Shown here piece after piece: positions 5,388 to 7,071 of a DNA stretch of 7,071 nucleotides. Numbering within the stretch: the first letter of the stretch is position 1; the number at the start of each line of letters is the position of its first letter. Under the pieces are notes generated by a model, which was not told where the DNA came from, made no database searches, and saw nothing but the letters and a program-made list of their open reading frames with translations. Both the position numbers and the translations under genes were made by a program. The DNA lies in the NCBI GenBank assembly GCA_005877965.1, contig VBNP01000145.1, forward strand, positions 1 through 7,071, in the 5' to 3' direction. The DNA comes from Gammaproteobacteria bacterium. GTDB taxonomy: Bacteria > Pseudomonadota > Gammaproteobacteria > Steroidobacterales > Steroidobacteraceae.

Positions 5388-7071
5388 GTGCCCGCCGTGA
5401 ATTATCGCCTGGAAGGCGAGGTCGCCGTACTGACGATCGCCAATCCGCCGGTGAACGCCCTGAGCCTCGCGGTGCGCGAAGGACTGCAGCGGGGGCTGCA
5501 ACGCGCCGCACAGGAGCCCGCGGTGAAGGCCGTGGTCGTGACGGGCGCCGAGGGCACGTTCAGCGCCGGTGCGGACATCAATGAGGTGGCCTCGGGCCTG
5601 GTGCTCAAATCGCCCGTCACGCGCGAGCTGCAGGCGCAGATGGAGGCGGCGGCGAAACCGATCGTGGCCGCGATCGAGGGCGTGGCTCTCGGCGGTGGTT
5701 TTGAGCTCGCGCTCGCCTGCCACTGGCGGGTGGCCGCCGCGAGCGCCAGGGTCGGCCTGCCGGAGGTGAAGCTCGGACTGATCCCGGGCGCGGGCGGCAC
5801 GCAACGCTTCACACGCCTCGCAGGGCCGCAGGCCGCACTGGAAGCCATCACCTCCGGTGCTCACCTGCCCGCCTCGCGCGCGCTCGAGCTGGGACTGGTG
5901 GACGAGCTCGCGGAGCCGGCACTGGCCGGCGCGCTCGCGCTCGCCCGGCAGGCCGCGGCGCAACGGCGGCCGCTACGGATCACGAGCGAGGTAAGCGAGC
6001 GCATTCGCGACGTGAGTCCGGAGCTGTTCGCTGCGTTTCGCCGCAAGCTCGAGCCGAAGGCGCGCGGGCAACTCGCACCCTGGAGAATCGTCGACAGCAT
6101 CGAGGCCGCCTGCACACTGCCGAAAGAGGCGGCGTTCGCGCGCGAACGCGAGTATTTCATCGAGTGCCGCGACAGTCCGCAGCGCCAGGCGCTGGTGCAT
6201 GTTTTTTTTGCCGAGCGCGAGGCGCGCCGGATTCCCGGCCTGGGTGCTGAGGTGAGCGCGCTGCCGATCCGAGGCGCCGCGGTGGTCGGCGCCGGCACCA
6301 TGGGCGCCGGCATCGCCATGACATTCGCCAACGCCGGCATCCCGGTGTCGGTGCTGGAACTGTCGGGCGAGGCGCTCGAGCGCGGCTTGCGCCTCATCCG
6401 CAGCCACTACGAGGGGTCGGTGGCGCGCGGCAGCCTGACGCGCGAGCGCGCGCAGCGCTCGCTCGCCCTGATTCACGGCCTCACCGAGTACCCGGCGCTC
6501 GGCACCGCGGACATCGTGATCGAGGCGGTGTTCGAAGACATGAAGGTGAAGCAGGAGGTGTTCGCCAGGCTCGACCAGGTGGCCGCCCCGCACGCCATTC
6601 TCGCCACCAACACCTCGACCCTCGACATCGACGTGATCGCCGCCAGCACCTCGCGGCCGCAACAGGTGGTGGGCACGCATTTCTTCAGTCCCGCGAACGT
6701 CATGAAGCTGCTGGAGAACGTACGCGGCCAACACACCTCGCCGCAGACCCTCGCGACCGTGATGGCGCTCGGCAAGACCCTCGGCAAGATCACGGTACTG
6801 GCGGGCAACTGCGACGGCTTCATCGGCAATCGCATGCTGATGTTCTACGGGGCGGAGGCCGAATTCCTGCTCGAAGAGGGGGCTGCGCCGGAGCAGATCG
6901 ATCGCGTCATCGAGGGGTTCGGTTTTGCGATGGGGCCGCTCGCGATGCGGGACCTGGCCGGGAACGACGTGGGCCTGGCTATCCGCAAGGGCCGCAAGCT
7001 TCCGCCGGACGAGCGCCGGTCGCCGATCCTGGAGCGCCTGGTGGGCGAGGGACGCCTGGGTCAGAAGGCGG
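5388..7071 (+). CDS. Fused enoyl-CoA hydratase / 3-hydroxyacyl-CoA dehydrogenase, MFE-1-like (3' end outside window)
   Basis: The frame is open from GTG 5388 to the window edge (561 codons plus one base) of a protein expected to have about 700 residues. It catalyses two consecutive beta-oxidation steps: hydration of trans-2-enoyl-CoA, then NAD-dependent oxidation of the L-3-hydroxyacyl-CoA. Residues 1 to about 190 are a crotonase domain, with FSAGADI (58-64) and VALGGGFELALACH (99-112). Both catalytic glutamates are present, E106 and E126. A helical linker (about 200-290) leads to the dehydrogenase: GAGTMG at 301-306, E324 at the end of strand 2, S410 in NTST, and the H431/E443 catalytic pair within GTHFFSP and VMKLLE. 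GNCDGFIGNRM and LLEEG mark the start of the C-terminal helical domain. Order and motifs match peroxisomal MFE type 1 better than E. coli FadB, which has a longer N-terminal part. A thiolase partner is not in the window. An unusual T8 run sits in the linker at 6202-6209 without breaking the frame. Confidence 0.94.
   Translation, partial: MPAVNYRLEGEVAVLTIANPPVNALSLAVREGLQRGLQRAAQEPAVKAVVVTGAEGTFSAGADINEVASGLVLKSPVTRELQAQMEAAAKPIVAAIEGVALGGGFELALACHWRVAAASARVGLPEVKLGLIPGAGGTQRFTRLAGPQAALEAITSGAHLPASRALELGLVDELAEPALAGALALARQAAAQRRPLRITSEVSERIRDVSPELFAAFRRKLEPKARGQLAPWRIVDSIEAACTLPKEAAFAREREYFIECRDSPQRQALVHVFFAEREARRIPGLGAEVSALPIRGAAVVGAGTMGAGIAMTFANAGIPVSVLELSGEALERGLRLIRSHYEGSVARGSLTRERAQRSLALIHGLTEYPALGTADIVIEAVFEDMKVKQEVFARLDQVAAPHAILATNTSTLDIDVIAASTSRPQQVVGTHFFSPANVMKLLENVRGQHTSPQTLATVMALGKTLGKITVLAGNCDGFIGNRMLMFYGAEAEFLLEEGAAPEQIDRVIEGFGFAMGPLAMRDLAGNDVGLAIRKGRKLPPDERRSPILERLVGEGRLGQKA

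Noticed and set aside
5279..5963. N-terminal extension of the FAD oxidoreductase to a 592-codon frame
   Set aside because: The extra part is antisense to the hydratase domain of the neighbouring gene. The FAD motif must lie near the N-terminus, which the ATG at 5279 provides.
1..7071. A hidden mobile, defence or biosynthetic system
   Set aside because: All sizeable stretches are explained by housekeeping metabolic or regulatory families. I saw no transposase, integrase, nuclease, toxin-antitoxin pair, repeat array or evident change in base composition.

Overview
The window reads as ordinary chromosomal DNA from a GC-rich Gram-negative bacterium, most likely a (gamma)proteobacterium. The grounds are the uniformly high GC, an exported YceI-family protein with a Sec-type signal peptide, a Pseudomonas DesA-like membrane desaturase, and Shine-Dalgarno-led genes with occasional GTG starts. 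The assignment is inference from protein resemblance; there is no rRNA or other taxonomic marker here. I see no mobile element, CRISPR array, tRNA or rRNA.

Layout. (1) 1-371, plus: the C-terminal end of a medium-chain NADPH:quinone oxidoreductase, cut by the window edge. (2) 372-571: a 200-bp gap with no convincing gene. (3) 572-1744, plus: a three-histidine-box delta-9 fatty acid desaturase. It converges, 22 bp apart, on (4) 1767-2228, minus: an Lrp/AsnC-family regulator. (5) 2229-2364: a 136-bp divergent control region. (6) 2365-3471, plus: alanine dehydrogenase with all expected catalytic residues. (7) 3587-4162, plus: a periplasmic YceI-family protein with a GTG start. It converges, 22 bp apart, on (8) 4185-5279, minus: an FAD-dependent oxidoreductase of the L-2-hydroxyglutarate oxidase type. 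(9) 5280-5387: a 108-bp divergent region. (10) 5388 to the right edge, plus: the first 561 codons of a fused enoyl-CoA hydratase/3-hydroxyacyl-CoA dehydrogenase resembling peroxisomal multifunctional enzyme type 1.

How the genes fit together. The regulator and alanine dehydrogenase form a divergent pair of the kind known for Lrp-family control of alanine catabolism, which yields pyruvate, ammonium and NADH. The multifunctional enzyme performs two consecutive beta-oxidation steps, and the desaturase modifies membrane acyl chains, so lipid and redox metabolism recur. The genes nevertheless alternate in strand and look like separate transcription units, not one operon. I found no convincing sign of an undescribed system. 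The most useful second looks are the T8 tract between the two catalytic halves of the fused enzyme, the apparently leaderless start of the FAD oxidoreductase, and the two divergent promoter regions.
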